Source of the DNA: Gramella sp. MAR_2010_147
GTDB taxonomy: Bacteria; Bacteroidota; Bacteroidia; Flavobacteriales; Flavobacteriaceae
Reading direction: 5' to 3'
Length of the DNA stretch: 64,000 nt
NCBI RefSeq assembly: GCF_900105135.1
Contig: NZ_LT629741.1
Location: 2,891,001 to 2,955,000, forward strand
The stretch's first letter is position 1. Each line of letters opens with the position of its first letter. The notes beneath the pieces were generated by a model, which saw only the letters and a list, made by a program, of their open reading frames with translations, did no database searches and was not told where the DNA came from. Below, piece after piece: positions 1 to 7,451 of this stretch. The position numbers and the translations under genes were made by a program.

Positions 1-1032
1 TGAGCTTCTGCTTAAACTACTTGAGCTTCTCACTGAACCGGATCTTGAAGAACTTGAACTTCTTCTTGAACTGGACGAGCGATATGTGCTGTTGCTACTT
101 CTGGAAGATCTTTCATAAGTAGGGGAACTGCTTCTATTGCTACCAGTATCGTAACTTCTGGCAGGCGCGGTTCTTCGGCTTGTTCTTGTGTACACCCTGG
201 CATCACTATCTCCGGCGCTACTTCGAACTCTGGAGGTTCCGTAATCTGAAGATCTGGAATTTCTTATATCTCTAATTCGTTGAGAATAGGAATTTCTTCG
301 GCTAGGTCCTTCGCTATAAGTCGCTCTGGAATTTCTTCTACCATTATTATGTGCAACACGGGTATTATAAGGATTGTAGTAATCGTAATTGTTGTAATAG
401 TGTGGGTAATATGGATTATAATATGGCCCAAAACCACCGTAACCGTAACGATGACCAAAACCAAACCCGAAATTTAGACCAAATCCTATATTCCATCTGG
501 ATCCACCATAGGCGTAAGGTCCGTATCCTCCCCAGAAGTTTCCTGGCCAGTAAGGATCATACCAGCCACCGTAATGATGAGGGAATCCAAAACCATAACC
601 ATATCTCCACGGGGAATAAAACCCTCCGTAAAAACCATTATTATATATGTTTACCGTATAGGTATCTGGATCTTGGCCCCAAGGAGCATTTCCACCAACA
701 TAGGCCACGTCACCACCAATTTCAGAGTAATTTTCATACCTGTCATTAGAGCTATAGCTGTCTACATCAGTAAAAACAGCGCTTTCAAGAACTTCTCCAA
801 CCATTTCAGATTGTTCAGAAAAAAGATTCTTATAATAAGAGTTATTACTGTTAGGTCTAACTTCCGTTGCCTCTTGTTCTGGCTGTTCAAGGATTCCTGG
901 TCTGGATTCTCCATAAATTCCATCGGCTTCGTACCCTGAATATTGATAGGAACCACAGGAAACCAATGCGAAAACAGCCATCGGCGCGAGCAGAAGACTT
1001 AATTTATTTCTTAGAGTGTAGTAAAGTTCCAT
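1..1032 (-). CDS. Tyr/Gly- and Ser/Arg-rich lipoprotein, 3' end outside window
   Basis: 344 codons are open from an ATG at 1032 to the window edge, so the C-terminus is missing. The N-terminus is a lipoprotein signal: a basic start, a hydrophobic stretch (LSLLLAPMAVFAL) and the lipobox LVSC before GSYQYSG. Residues of about 110-240 are dense in Gly, Tyr, Trp, Phe and Pro (for example FGFGFGHRYGYGGFG); beyond about 240 the chain becomes rich in Ser, Arg and Asn, with runs such as RSSSSRRSSSSSRSG. Proteins of this style are common in Flavobacteriaceae and are sometimes mislabelled vitellogenin-like. It is probably an outer-membrane-anchored, low-complexity surface or periplasmic protein; its function is unknown. 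It is transcribed divergently from proS. Confidence 0.8.
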   Translation of the reverse strand, partial: MELYYTLRNKLSLLLAPMAVFALVSCGSYQYSGYEADGIYGESRPGILEQPEQEATEVRPNSNNSYYKNLFSEQSEMVGEVLESAVFTDVDSYSSNDRYENYSEIGGDVAYVGGNAPWGQDPDTYTVNIYNNGFYGGFYSPWRYGYGFGFPHHYGGWYDPYWPGNFWGGYGPYAYGGSRWNIGFGLNFGFGFGHRYGYGGFGPYYNPYYPHYYNNYDYYNPYNTRVAHNNGRRNSRATYSEGPSRRNSYSQRIRDIRNSRSSDYGTSRVRSSAGDSDARVYTRTSRRTAPARSYDTGSNRSSSPTYERSSRSSNSTYRSSSSRRSSSSSRSGSVRSSSSLSRSS

Positions 1033-1047
1033 TGGTAATTCTTTTTA

Positions 1048-1078
1048 TTGTTGGGCATGCTAAAAATAGTTAGTTTTG
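1048..1078 (+). promoter_or_regulatory. Bacteroidetes-type promoter of proS
   Basis: TTG at 1048-1050, a 20-base spacer and TAGTTTTG at 1071-1078 match the Bacteroidetes -33/-7 consensus (TTTG-N19-TAnnTTTG). It lies about 60 bases before the proS ATG. Called by motif only. Confidence 0.5.
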
Positions 1079-1137
1079 CCCGAACGGTTAGTATTATACA
1101 CCAAAAAAGATACAAGTTTTATGCCAAATAACAAGAG

Positions 1138-2616
1138 ATGGGAAAGAATCTAACGAAGAGAAGCGAAGACTATTCAAAATGGTATAACGAATTGGTTGTG
1201 AAAGCCGATTTGGCCGAAAATTCAGCTGTACGCGGATGTATGGTCATCAAACCATATGGTTATGCGATTTGGGAGAAAATGCAGGCTGAATTAGATCGTA
1301 TGTTTAAAGAGACAGGGCATCAAAATGCCTATTTTCCTCTATTTGTTCCCAAGCATTTGTTTGAAGCCGAAGAAAAGAATGCCGAAGGTTTTGCGAAAGA
1401 ATGTGCTGTGGTAACTCATTATAGGTTGAAGAATGATCCTGACAAGCCCGGGAAATTAATGGTAGACCCAGATGCGAAGCTAGAGGAGGAGTTAGTAGTA
1501 AGACCAACTTCTGAAGCTATTATCTGGAATACTTATAAAAACTGGATTCAATCTTATAGAGATCTTCCAATAAAAGTCAATCAATGGGCCAATGTGGTTC
1601 GTTGGGAAATGAGAACAAGATTGTTTTTAAGAACTGCTGAATTTTTATGGCAGGAGGGACACACAGCTCATGCTACCAAAGCAGAGGCTCTTCAGGAAAC
1701 TGAATTGATGAATAATATTTATGCGGAATTTGCTGAAAATTTTATGGCAATGCCTGTGGTAAAAGGAAGTAAGACTGAAAGTGAACGCTTTGCAGGAGCT
1801 TTGGAAACCTATTGTATTGAAGCTTTAATGCAGGATGGAAAAGCGCTACAAGCTGGGACTTCACATTTCCTGGGACAGAATTTCGCAGAGGCTTTTGATG
1901 TTAAATTCGCTACTAAAGAAGGCGGACTGGAACATGTATGGGCAACATCCTGGGGGGTTTCAACCAGGCTTATGGGTGCGTTGATCATGACGCACAGTGA
2001 TGACAACGGGCTTGTATTACCTCCAAACCTTGCGCCAATACAGGTGGTTATTGTACCAATTTACAGGAATGATGAGCAATTATCCGAAATATCGGATGTT
2101 GCAAATCAGTTAGTGAAAGAGCTTAGAGCTGTTGGGATTTCTGTGAAGTTTGATGATAATGATAATCAAAAACCAGGATGGAAATTCGCTCAGTACGAAT
2201 TACAGGGAGTTCCTTTGAGAATAGCTATCGGGCCAAAAGATCTTGAAAAGGGAACGGTTGAGCTTGCAAGAAGAGATACTTTAACTAAAGAATTTGTAAA
2301 TAGGAGTGAAGTGGTTGAGAAAATCAGGCTTCTTATGGATGAAATTCAAAACACTTTATTTAATAAAGCAAGGAGCTATAGAGATGAACATATTACTGAA
2401 GTAGACTCTTTTGATGATTTTAAGCAAGTATTAAAAGAAAAAGGAGGATTCATTTCTGCTCACTGGGACGGTACTCCTGAGACCGAAAATAAGATCAAGG
2501 ATCTTACGAAAGCAACAATTAGGTGTGTGCCTTTTGAAAGAAAAGAGGAGTCTGGAAAGTGTGTATTAACTGGTAATACGTCTGTAGGGAGAGTCTTGTT
2601 TGCGAAGGCCTATTAA
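1138..2616 (+). CDS. proS: Prolyl-tRNA synthetase, short (archaeal/eukaryotic-like) type
   Basis: The protein charges tRNA-Pro with proline in the cytoplasm. At 492 residues, without the inserted editing domain of the long bacterial ProRS, it is the short ProRS type that Bacteroidetes share with archaea and eukaryotes. The class II catalytic core is visible: the motif 2 region [20 protein letters not shown] and the motif 3 region with [10 protein letters not shown], followed by an anticodon-binding domain (from about residue 300) and a C-terminal domain with [14 protein letters not shown] near the end. The ATG follows a short AT-rich leader without a Shine-Dalgarno motif, as is usual in this phylum. 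A tRNA/rpsT unit follows. Confidence 0.97.
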   Translation: MGKNLTKRSEDYSKWYNELVVKADLAENSAVRGCMVIKPYGYAIWEKMQAELDRMFKETGHQNAYFPLFVPKHLFEAEEKNAEGFAKECAVVTHYRLKNDPDKPGKLMVDPDAKLEEELVVRPTSEAIIWNTYKNWIQSYRDLPIKVNQWANVVRWEMRTRLFLRTAEFLWQEGHTAHATKAEALQETELMNNIYAEFAENFMAMPVVKGSKTESERFAGALETYCIEALMQDGKALQAGTSHFLGQNFAEAFDVKFATKEGGLEHVWATSWGVSTRLMGALIMTHSDDNGLVLPPNLAPIQVVIVPIYRNDEQLSEISDVANQLVKELRAVGISVKFDDNDNQKPGWKFAQYELQGVPLRIAIGPKDLEKGTVELARRDTLTKEFVNRSEVVEKIRLLMDEIQNTLFNKARSYRDEHITEVDSFDDFKQVLKEKGGFISAHWDGTPETENKIKDLTKATIRCVPFERKEESGKCVLTGNTSVGRVLFAKAY

Positions 2617-2641
2617 AAATTTTAAAAATTTTTGTCGAACA

Positions 2642-2672
2642 TTTGCGGCATTGAAAAATAGTTGTATTTTTG
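2642..2672 (+). promoter_or_regulatory. Promoter of the tRNA-Glu pair
   Basis: TTTG at 2642-2645, exactly 19 bases, then TATTTTTG at 2665-2672: a full match to the Bacteroidetes consensus. The first tRNA-Glu begins 22 bases further on, which fits a short processed 5' leader. Confidence 0.7.
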
Positions 2673-2694
2673 CATCCGCATTTGAAACAAAAAT

Positions 2695-2766
2695 GGTCCG
2701 TTCGTCTAGGGGTTAGGACGCCAGGTTTTCATCCTGGTAACAGGGGTTCGATTCCCCTACGGACTA
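2695..2766 (+). tRNA. tRNA-Glu (anticodon TTC), copy 1
   Basis: The cloverleaf can be drawn by hand: acceptor stem GGTCCGT/ACGGACT (with a G-T end pair), D arm containing GGGGTTAGGA, anticodon stem CCAGG/CCTGG around the loop TTTTCAT (anticodon TTC), and T arm CAGGGGTTCGATTCCCCT. The 3' CCA is not encoded. It is identical in sequence to copy 2. Confidence 0.97.
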
Positions 2767-2836
2767 CGAAGTGAAACACTGGAATATTGTGTTGAATTAA
2801 AGCAACCAAATAGCGTTGCATTTTGAAATAGATTAT

Positions 2837-2908
2837 GGTCCGTTCGTCTAGGGGTTAGGACGCCAGGTTTTCATCCTGGTAACAGGGGTTCGATTCCCCT
2901 ACGGACTA
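2837..2908 (+). tRNA. tRNA-Glu (anticodon TTC), copy 2
   Basis: Every base of the 72-base tRNA matches copy 1, including the TTC anticodon and the discriminator A. The 70-base spacer between the copies differs from the region before copy 1. rpsT starts only 30 bases after this tRNA, so the ribosomal gene is probably on the same transcript and released by tRNA 3' processing. Confidence 0.97.
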
Positions 2909-2938
2909 CTTTTAAAAAACATTTAAATAATAATTGAA

Positions 2939-3187
2939 ATGGCAAATCATAAGTCAGCGTTGAAGAGGATTCGTAGCAATGAGACTAAACGTCTAAGAAA
3001 TCGCTACCAGCATAAAACTACAAGAAACGCGATCAAAAAATTGCGTGATGCCGATAAGAAAGAAGCTGAAGGAATGTTGCCTTCTGTAATTTCTATGGTA
3101 GACAAATTGGCTAAGAAAAATATCATTCATGATAATAAAGCTGCTAACTTAAAGTCAAATTTGACTAAGCACGTCGCAGCACTTTAA
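2939..3187 (+). CDS. rpsT: 30S ribosomal protein S20
   Basis: An 82-residue, Lys/Arg-rich protein beginning [20 protein letters not shown], the standard S20 N-terminus, and ending in the helical segment [20 protein letters not shown]. It binds 16S rRNA early in 30S assembly. It has no own obvious promoter; the nearest one lies before the tandem tRNA-Glu genes. A terminator hairpin follows within 30 bases. Confidence 0.98.
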   Translation: MANHKSALKRIRSNETKRLRNRYQHKTTRNAIKKLRDADKKEAEGMLPSVISMVDKLAKKNIIHDNKAANLKSNLTKHVAAL

Positions 3188-3213
3188 TTTTAGCAGTGTT
3201 CAATTTATAAAAG

Positions 3214-3245
3214 GATGCTTTCCGATCTTCGGAAGGCATTTTTTT
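3214..3245 (+). terminator. Rho-independent terminator after rpsT
   Basis: Stem ATGCTTTCCGA / TTCGGAAGGCAT (one G-T pair), then a T run. It closes the tRNA-Glu/rpsT unit. Confidence 0.85.
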
Positions 3246-3311
3246 GTTACTAATATTTAGTGAAATCCCCGGTATGAAAATACTTCGGGCTTTTTATTTT
3301 AGATATGCCGG

Positions 3312-4226
3312 TTAAAAGACTGAAACTCCCGTTAAGGTAGTGAATCGCTCCAGTGCCTTCATACCTAATTCTGAATTTCCATTCTCATTAAGAATAGGGC
3401 TCCAAACGGCTACAGAATAGTTGTCTGGATGTATCGCCACTATACCTCCACCTACGCCACTTTTTCCAGGTAATCCTACCTGGAAACTGAATTCTCCCGC
3501 TTCATCGTAGAACCCACAAGTTTGCATTAAAGCATTGATCCTTTTTACAGTTTTGGGCTTTAGAATCTTTTCTCCAGTTTCTAGAATCCTGCCCTTATTA
3601 GCAAAGATCATAAAAGCGCGGGAAAGTTGACTGCAGGACATTGCCAGTGAACATTGATAGAAATAGAAGTCTACGATAGGTTCTACATCGCATTTTATAT
3701 TTCCCAGAGCTTTAATATAATTTACGAGGGCAATATTTCTATAACCCGTGGCCTTTTCTGAAGCGGCTACTGTTTCATCATAATGTATATTCTCGTCACC
3801 CGTAATTTTTCGTACAAATTCTAATAATTCCTTCTTTGGATCATCTAACTGATCTACCAGAATATCTGAAATCACCAGAGCACCCGCATTTATGAAAGGA
3901 TTTCTGGGGATGCCACTTTCATACTCTAACTGAGTTAAACTATTAAAAGGATCACCGGAAGGCTCCACATCCAGGCGATCCCACAGATCTTCTCCCATCA
4001 ATCGCATGGCCATTGCCAGCGTAAAAACTTTTGAAATACTTTGTATAGAAAAATCTTCTTCGCTGTCTCCAAATGAAAAATGTTGCTGATCCCCACAATA
4101 AACATGCATTCCAAATTTTTTCCGGTCAACTTTTGCCAACTCCGGGATATAGGAAGCAACTTTTCCGGTAACATCCCGGTAGCTTATTTCATCGTGAATA
4201 GTATCAAGAATATGCTGGTAATCCAT
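3312..4226 (-). CDS. glsA: Glutaminase A
   Basis: Hydrolyses glutamine to glutamate and ammonia. The 304-residue length is that of the serine beta-lactamase-like glutaminase family. The catalytic Ser-x-x-Lys is in FSIQSISKVFTLA (about residue 80-90), followed by the conserved SGIPRNPFINAGALV and, later, SFQVGLPGKSGVGGGIVAI, the usual C-terminal signature. It starts one base after the pepE stop codon, so the two are co-transcribed. Confidence 0.96.
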   Translation of the reverse strand: MDYQHILDTIHDEISYRDVTGKVASYIPELAKVDRKKFGMHVYCGDQQHFSFGDSEEDFSIQSISKVFTLAMAMRLMGEDLWDRLDVEPSGDPFNSLTQLEYESGIPRNPFINAGALVISDILVDQLDDPKKELLEFVRKITGDENIHYDETVAASEKATGYRNIALVNYIKALGNIKCDVEPIVDFYFYQCSLAMSCSQLSRAFMIFANKGRILETGEKILKPKTVKRINALMQTCGFYDEAGEFSFQVGLPGKSGVGGGIVAIHPDNYSVAVWSPILNENGNSELGMKALERFTTLTGVSVF

Positions 4227-4227
4227 C

Positions 4228-4935
4228 TTAATTCAAATCGGTTAAATCTGTTCCTGTCTCTACTTCGAAAGGTACTTGATCCTTTTTGAATAGCCGTGCT
4301 TTAAGAGTTCCTTTTAACGTAACTTTATTATCGCCAATCTCCAGCCAGCTACCTTCTCTAAGGCCAATCACAGGTTGTGAATTTAAACTATGAAATTCTT
4401 TAATTCTTGTTTCTCTCGTCTCTCCTTTATGCTCTGAATTTGGATTTGGGTCAAGGTAATGAGGATTAATATTGAAAGGTACCAGGCCAAGTGTTTGAAA
4501 CGATGGTGGATAAACAATAGGCATGTCGTTGGTTGTCTGCATGCTCAAACCCCCGATATTTGTTCCTGCGCTGGTGCCCATATATGGCGTTCCGGCCTTT
4601 ACTACCTCCTTAATCACATTCATCACTTTATTTCTGTATAATTCTGAAACAAGTAAAAAAGTATTTCCTCCTCCGGTAAAAATTCCTTCTGCTTCCCGCA
4701 CCGCTTTTTCAGGATCATCAAATTCGTTGATTCCTTTTATATTGATGCCCGCTTTAGAAAATGCTGCGGCGGCTTTCGCGGTATATTCAGCATGAGAGAT
4801 TCCGCCAGGTCTCGCATAAGGAATAAATAAAACTTCAGAAACATTTTTATATAGTCTAGGCAGGTGTGGTATTAAATACTCAAGATAATCCTGGTTGTGT
4901 AATGTAGAGGTACTTGCAAGTATCGCGTGGATCAT
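4228..4935 (-). CDS. pepE: Peptidase E (alpha-aspartyl dipeptidase, S51)
   Basis: A 235-residue serine peptidase that cleaves dipeptides with N-terminal Asp. The family marks are FTGGGNTFLLV and the nucleophile elbow YMGTSAGTNIGG (Ser), followed by the PFNINPHYLDPN region carrying the active-site His. It is cytoplasmic, with no signal peptide. It is first gene of a two-gene unit with glsA; together they release free Asp and Glu from peptides and glutamine, which is an inference from adjacency. Confidence 0.93.
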   Translation of the reverse strand: MIHAILASTSTLHNQDYLEYLIPHLPRLYKNVSEVLFIPYARPGGISHAEYTAKAAAAFSKAGINIKGINEFDDPEKAVREAEGIFTGGGNTFLLVSELYRNKVMNVIKEVVKAGTPYMGTSAGTNIGGLSMQTTNDMPIVYPPSFQTLGLVPFNINPHYLDPNPNSEHKGETRETRIKEFHSLNSQPVIGLREGSWLEIGDNKVTLKGTLKARLFKKDQVPFEVETGTDLTDLN

Positions 4936-5019
4936 GTTTTTTACTGTAAATTTAGAGAAATGGAAGCATTAACAAAAGTTTACCTCTGTTTAAAGGCGAA
5001 ATCTTAAATTTCTTCGTTA

Positions 5020-5820
5020 ATGATCTATACGAATACTAACCAATTCGTCTTGATCATAAAAATTCTAAACCGGCTATGGCTATTTTTTATCATGCTACTA
5101 ATGGTAGTTTTTGATGCATCCTCTCAGGAAGTCCGGCTTCTTGAAGGTGAAATTCTTTCCGATTCTATTTCGCCCTCAAATATCCATATCGTAAATCTTG
5201 ATCTTGAAAATGGTACTACGAGCGATAGCTCTGGAAAATTTCAGATCTATGCAGCTAAAGGGGATCGTATTTTATTTTCATCGGTTCAGTTTGAAAACAG
5301 GGAAATTCTTATTACCCAGAAAATGTACAATTCAGGATACATAGTATTTACTCTAATTCCGGCCCGCAATGAATTGGATGAGATTCAATTAGATGATATC
5401 AGCTTATCCGGAAGACTTTCAGAAGATATTACCAGAATGCCTAAATCTAATTATGAAAAACTTGGATGGTCTTTTCCCAAGCCTAGAAGAACGAGTCTTG
5501 AATTAACTTCACATTCTGCTTACAATGGAGGGAACATTACAACACTAATAAATAGTATAAACGGAACATTCAAAAGTTTGGAGAAATCTGAAAAAAACAA
5601 CCAAACTTCCATTTTGGTAAATAAAGGCCTGAATCTTGTAGGGAAAAGTTTCTTCATAAATCACTTAGAGATCGATGAGGATGAAATTATAAATTTTCTA
5701 TTCTTTTGCTCGGAAGATGCAAGGTATAAAGAGTTGCTTTTCAGGGAAAGTGGTTTGAAACTGTCGCAATTTTTTGAAAAGAAAGTAGATTCTTTTAAAG
5801 AGTTGCGAGAACTGGATTAA
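5020..5820 (+). CDS. Secreted carboxypeptidase-regulatory-like protein, paralogue 1
   Basis: 266 residues with an N-terminal hydrophobic segment (LWLFFIMLLMVVFDASS) that looks like a long signal peptide. Residues of about 40-125 resemble the CarboxypepD_reg-like beta-sandwich that opens many TonB receptors: IHIVNLDLENGTTSDSSGKF, then ILFSSVQFEN. The remainder has no family I can name, but ends in a block (FFCSEDARYKELLF) that is repeated in the next gene. The two neighbours align along nearly all their length and are 13 bases apart, so this is a tandem duplication. Function unknown; periplasmic or surface location inferred. Confidence 0.75.
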   Translation: MIYTNTNQFVLIIKILNRLWLFFIMLLMVVFDASSQEVRLLEGEILSDSISPSNIHIVNLDLENGTTSDSSGKFQIYAAKGDRILFSSVQFENREILITQKMYNSGYIVFTLIPARNELDEIQLDDISLSGRLSEDITRMPKSNYEKLGWSFPKPRRTSLELTSHSAYNGGNITTLINSINGTFKSLEKSEKNNQTSILVNKGLNLVGKSFFINHLEIDEDEIINFLFFCSEDARYKELLFRESGLKLSQFFEKKVDSFKELRELD

Positions 5821-5833
5821 AATCGCTTCTTTT

Positions 5834-6697
5834 GTGAAATCAAGATTAATCAAGAATATCTATAAAATTCAAAATTTGAAATTACACGATTTAAATACTT
5901 TCAAGACCATTAGTCTTATAAGTTTTATTTTCCTGTTTAGTCTACAAACGTATGCTCAGGAACCTTCAATTCTCCAGGGAAATTTAGAAGCAAATAATAC
6001 CGATCTTGAAAAGATACATGTCATTAATCTGAATCTTGAAAAAGGAGCTGTTACAAATGCTAATGGCGATTTTCAGATTCTTGCCAATGAGAATGACAGT
6101 CTTTATATTTCTTCGGTTCAATTTGAAAATAAAACGGTGGTGGTGACAAAAGAGATGATCGCCTCAAAAAGTCTTAAGATCGTACTTCAGGATAAAATGA
6201 ATGAGCTGGCAGAGGTGGTGATAGATGATATAAAACTTTCGGGATATTTGGCAAGCGACCTTACTAAAATATCGGTAAAGAATGTAGAAAGGAAGAATAA
6301 GCTTCAAAATGATTTAAATAGTTTTATTGCAAAGGATAAAAAACTAAATCCGTACGGCACACCGAATCCAGCCGGGGGTATTAGAATAGATAAGATAGCG
6401 GGAGCGGTAATTGATAAACTTTCTAAGAATGCAGATGGCCCAAGATATTATTCTCCCAAAGAACTTGCGAATAGAAGTATTGAAATTGTTGGTCATGAAT
6501 TTTTCAGGGAAGATCTTAATTTGAATGAAAACGAGATCTGTAATTTCGCGTACTTCTGCACTGAAGACAGTCGTTTTAAGCGGCTTGTAATTAATAATAA
6601 TGCCTTTGTACTTATTGAATATTTTCAGACTAAAATTGATGATTTTAAGGACAGACGAGGCTCTTCTTTAAATGCTTCCACGCAAATTCCGGGATAA
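5834..6697 (+). CDS. Secreted carboxypeptidase-regulatory-like protein, paralogue 2
   Basis: 287 residues and the paralogue of the gene before it: IHVINLNLEKGAVTNANGDF, then ISSVQFENKTVVV, and a C-terminal FAYFCTEDSRFKRLV block. The start shown is a GTG; a TTG at 5876 in frame would give a more conventional signal peptide (MKLHDLNTFKTISLISFIFL, cleaved after TYA before QEP) and may be the true start. The middle of the protein is longer than in its partner (YGTPNPAGGIRIDKIAGAV). It is probably exported; its function is unknown. Confidence 0.75.
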   Translation: MKSRLIKNIYKIQNLKLHDLNTFKTISLISFIFLFSLQTYAQEPSILQGNLEANNTDLEKIHVINLNLEKGAVTNANGDFQILANENDSLYISSVQFENKTVVVTKEMIASKSLKIVLQDKMNELAEVVIDDIKLSGYLASDLTKISVKNVERKNKLQNDLNSFIAKDKKLNPYGTPNPAGGIRIDKIAGAVIDKLSKNADGPRYYSPKELANRSIEIVGHEFFREDLNLNENEICNFAYFCTEDSRFKRLVINNNAFVLIEYFQTKIDDFKDRRGSSLNASTQIPG

Positions 6698-6887
6698 TAT
6701 AAAAGTTATTAAACTATTTTAGCTTTCTAAAGTCATACAAGTGCAACTATTGAATTCTATTTTGGTTTGGTATTTGCTTTAAACTACTAGTGACAATGTA
6801 AAATCGCCAGAATCAAGTTTGGTATTCATAAAATTGAATATTTGCAATTTGCATTTCCCCGCTATGATAAACGAATTAAAAAATTAG

Positions 6888-7388
6888 ATGAAAAGGACTT
6901 TTGCTCTTTTATTTGCACTTATATTTTTATCTTCTTTTACAACAAAAGATCATGAGACTTATTTAAGTGTCACAGAAATTGAATATAATAAGCCCAAAAA
7001 GAGTCTTCAGGTAATTTCCCGGGTTTTTATCGATGATTTTGAAGATGTTCTAAATAAAAGATACCAGAGGGATATAAGTCTTTCTTATAAGGCAGATCTG
7101 GAAACGCATAAAGGTCTTATGGAGAAATACCTTGATAAGAAATTAAAAATAACGGTAGACGGAAAGATTCTGGATCTAAAACTGTTAGGTAGTAAGTTTG
7201 ATGCAGATCAAATTGTACTTTTTATTGAAGCTACCGGTGTTGATGATTTTAAAAAAGTGAGTGTGGAAAATCTTATTCTTACCGATCTTTTTGATAGCCA
7301 AAAGAATATAACACACGTAAAAAAAGGAGAGAAGATTGAAAGTATGCTACTTACCAAAGCGAAAGGCAACAGTAGCGTTATTTTTTAA
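6888..7388 (+). CDS. DUF6702-family secreted protein
   Basis: 166 residues with a signal peptide (MKRTFALLFALIFLSSFTT). The mature part starts DHETYLSVTEIEYNKPKKSL, which fits the DUF6702 family of small Bacteroidetes proteins of unknown function, often next to M1 metallopeptidase genes, as here. It is preceded by about 190 bases without a gene, and the M1 peptidase begins 63 bases after its stop, so the two may be co-expressed. Confidence 0.75.
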   Translation: MKRTFALLFALIFLSSFTTKDHETYLSVTEIEYNKPKKSLQVISRVFIDDFEDVLNKRYQRDISLSYKADLETHKGLMEKYLDKKLKITVDGKILDLKLLGSKFDADQIVLFIEATGVDDFKKVSVENLILTDLFDSQKNITHVKKGEKIESMLLTKAKGNSSVIF

Positions 7389-7451
7389 AAAGCTTTCTTC
7401 CATAGAATTAAAAATACTTATTTTTAGCAACCTTAAATTAAAACAAAGTAA

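Noticed and set aside
1..240. Possible microsatellite or CRISPR-like repetition in the AGC/AGA/TCT-rich edge
   Set aside because: The pattern is explained by Ser/Arg codons in one frame; there are no fixed-length repeats and spacers.
264..956. Several open frames on both strands within the first kilobase
   Set aside because: They are shadows of the 344-codon minus-strand lipoprotein frame, whose signal peptide and composition are convincing; the shadows have no plausible start context or domain.
2695..2908. Tandem 72-base direct repeat as an attachment site or integrated element
   Set aside because: Both copies are complete tRNA-Glu genes, and no integrase or foreign gene is near.
6698..6887. 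Possible promoter or small gene before the DUF6702 gene
   Set aside because: TTTG-like words occur but none pairs with TAnnTTTG at 19 bases, and no open frame has a sensible start.
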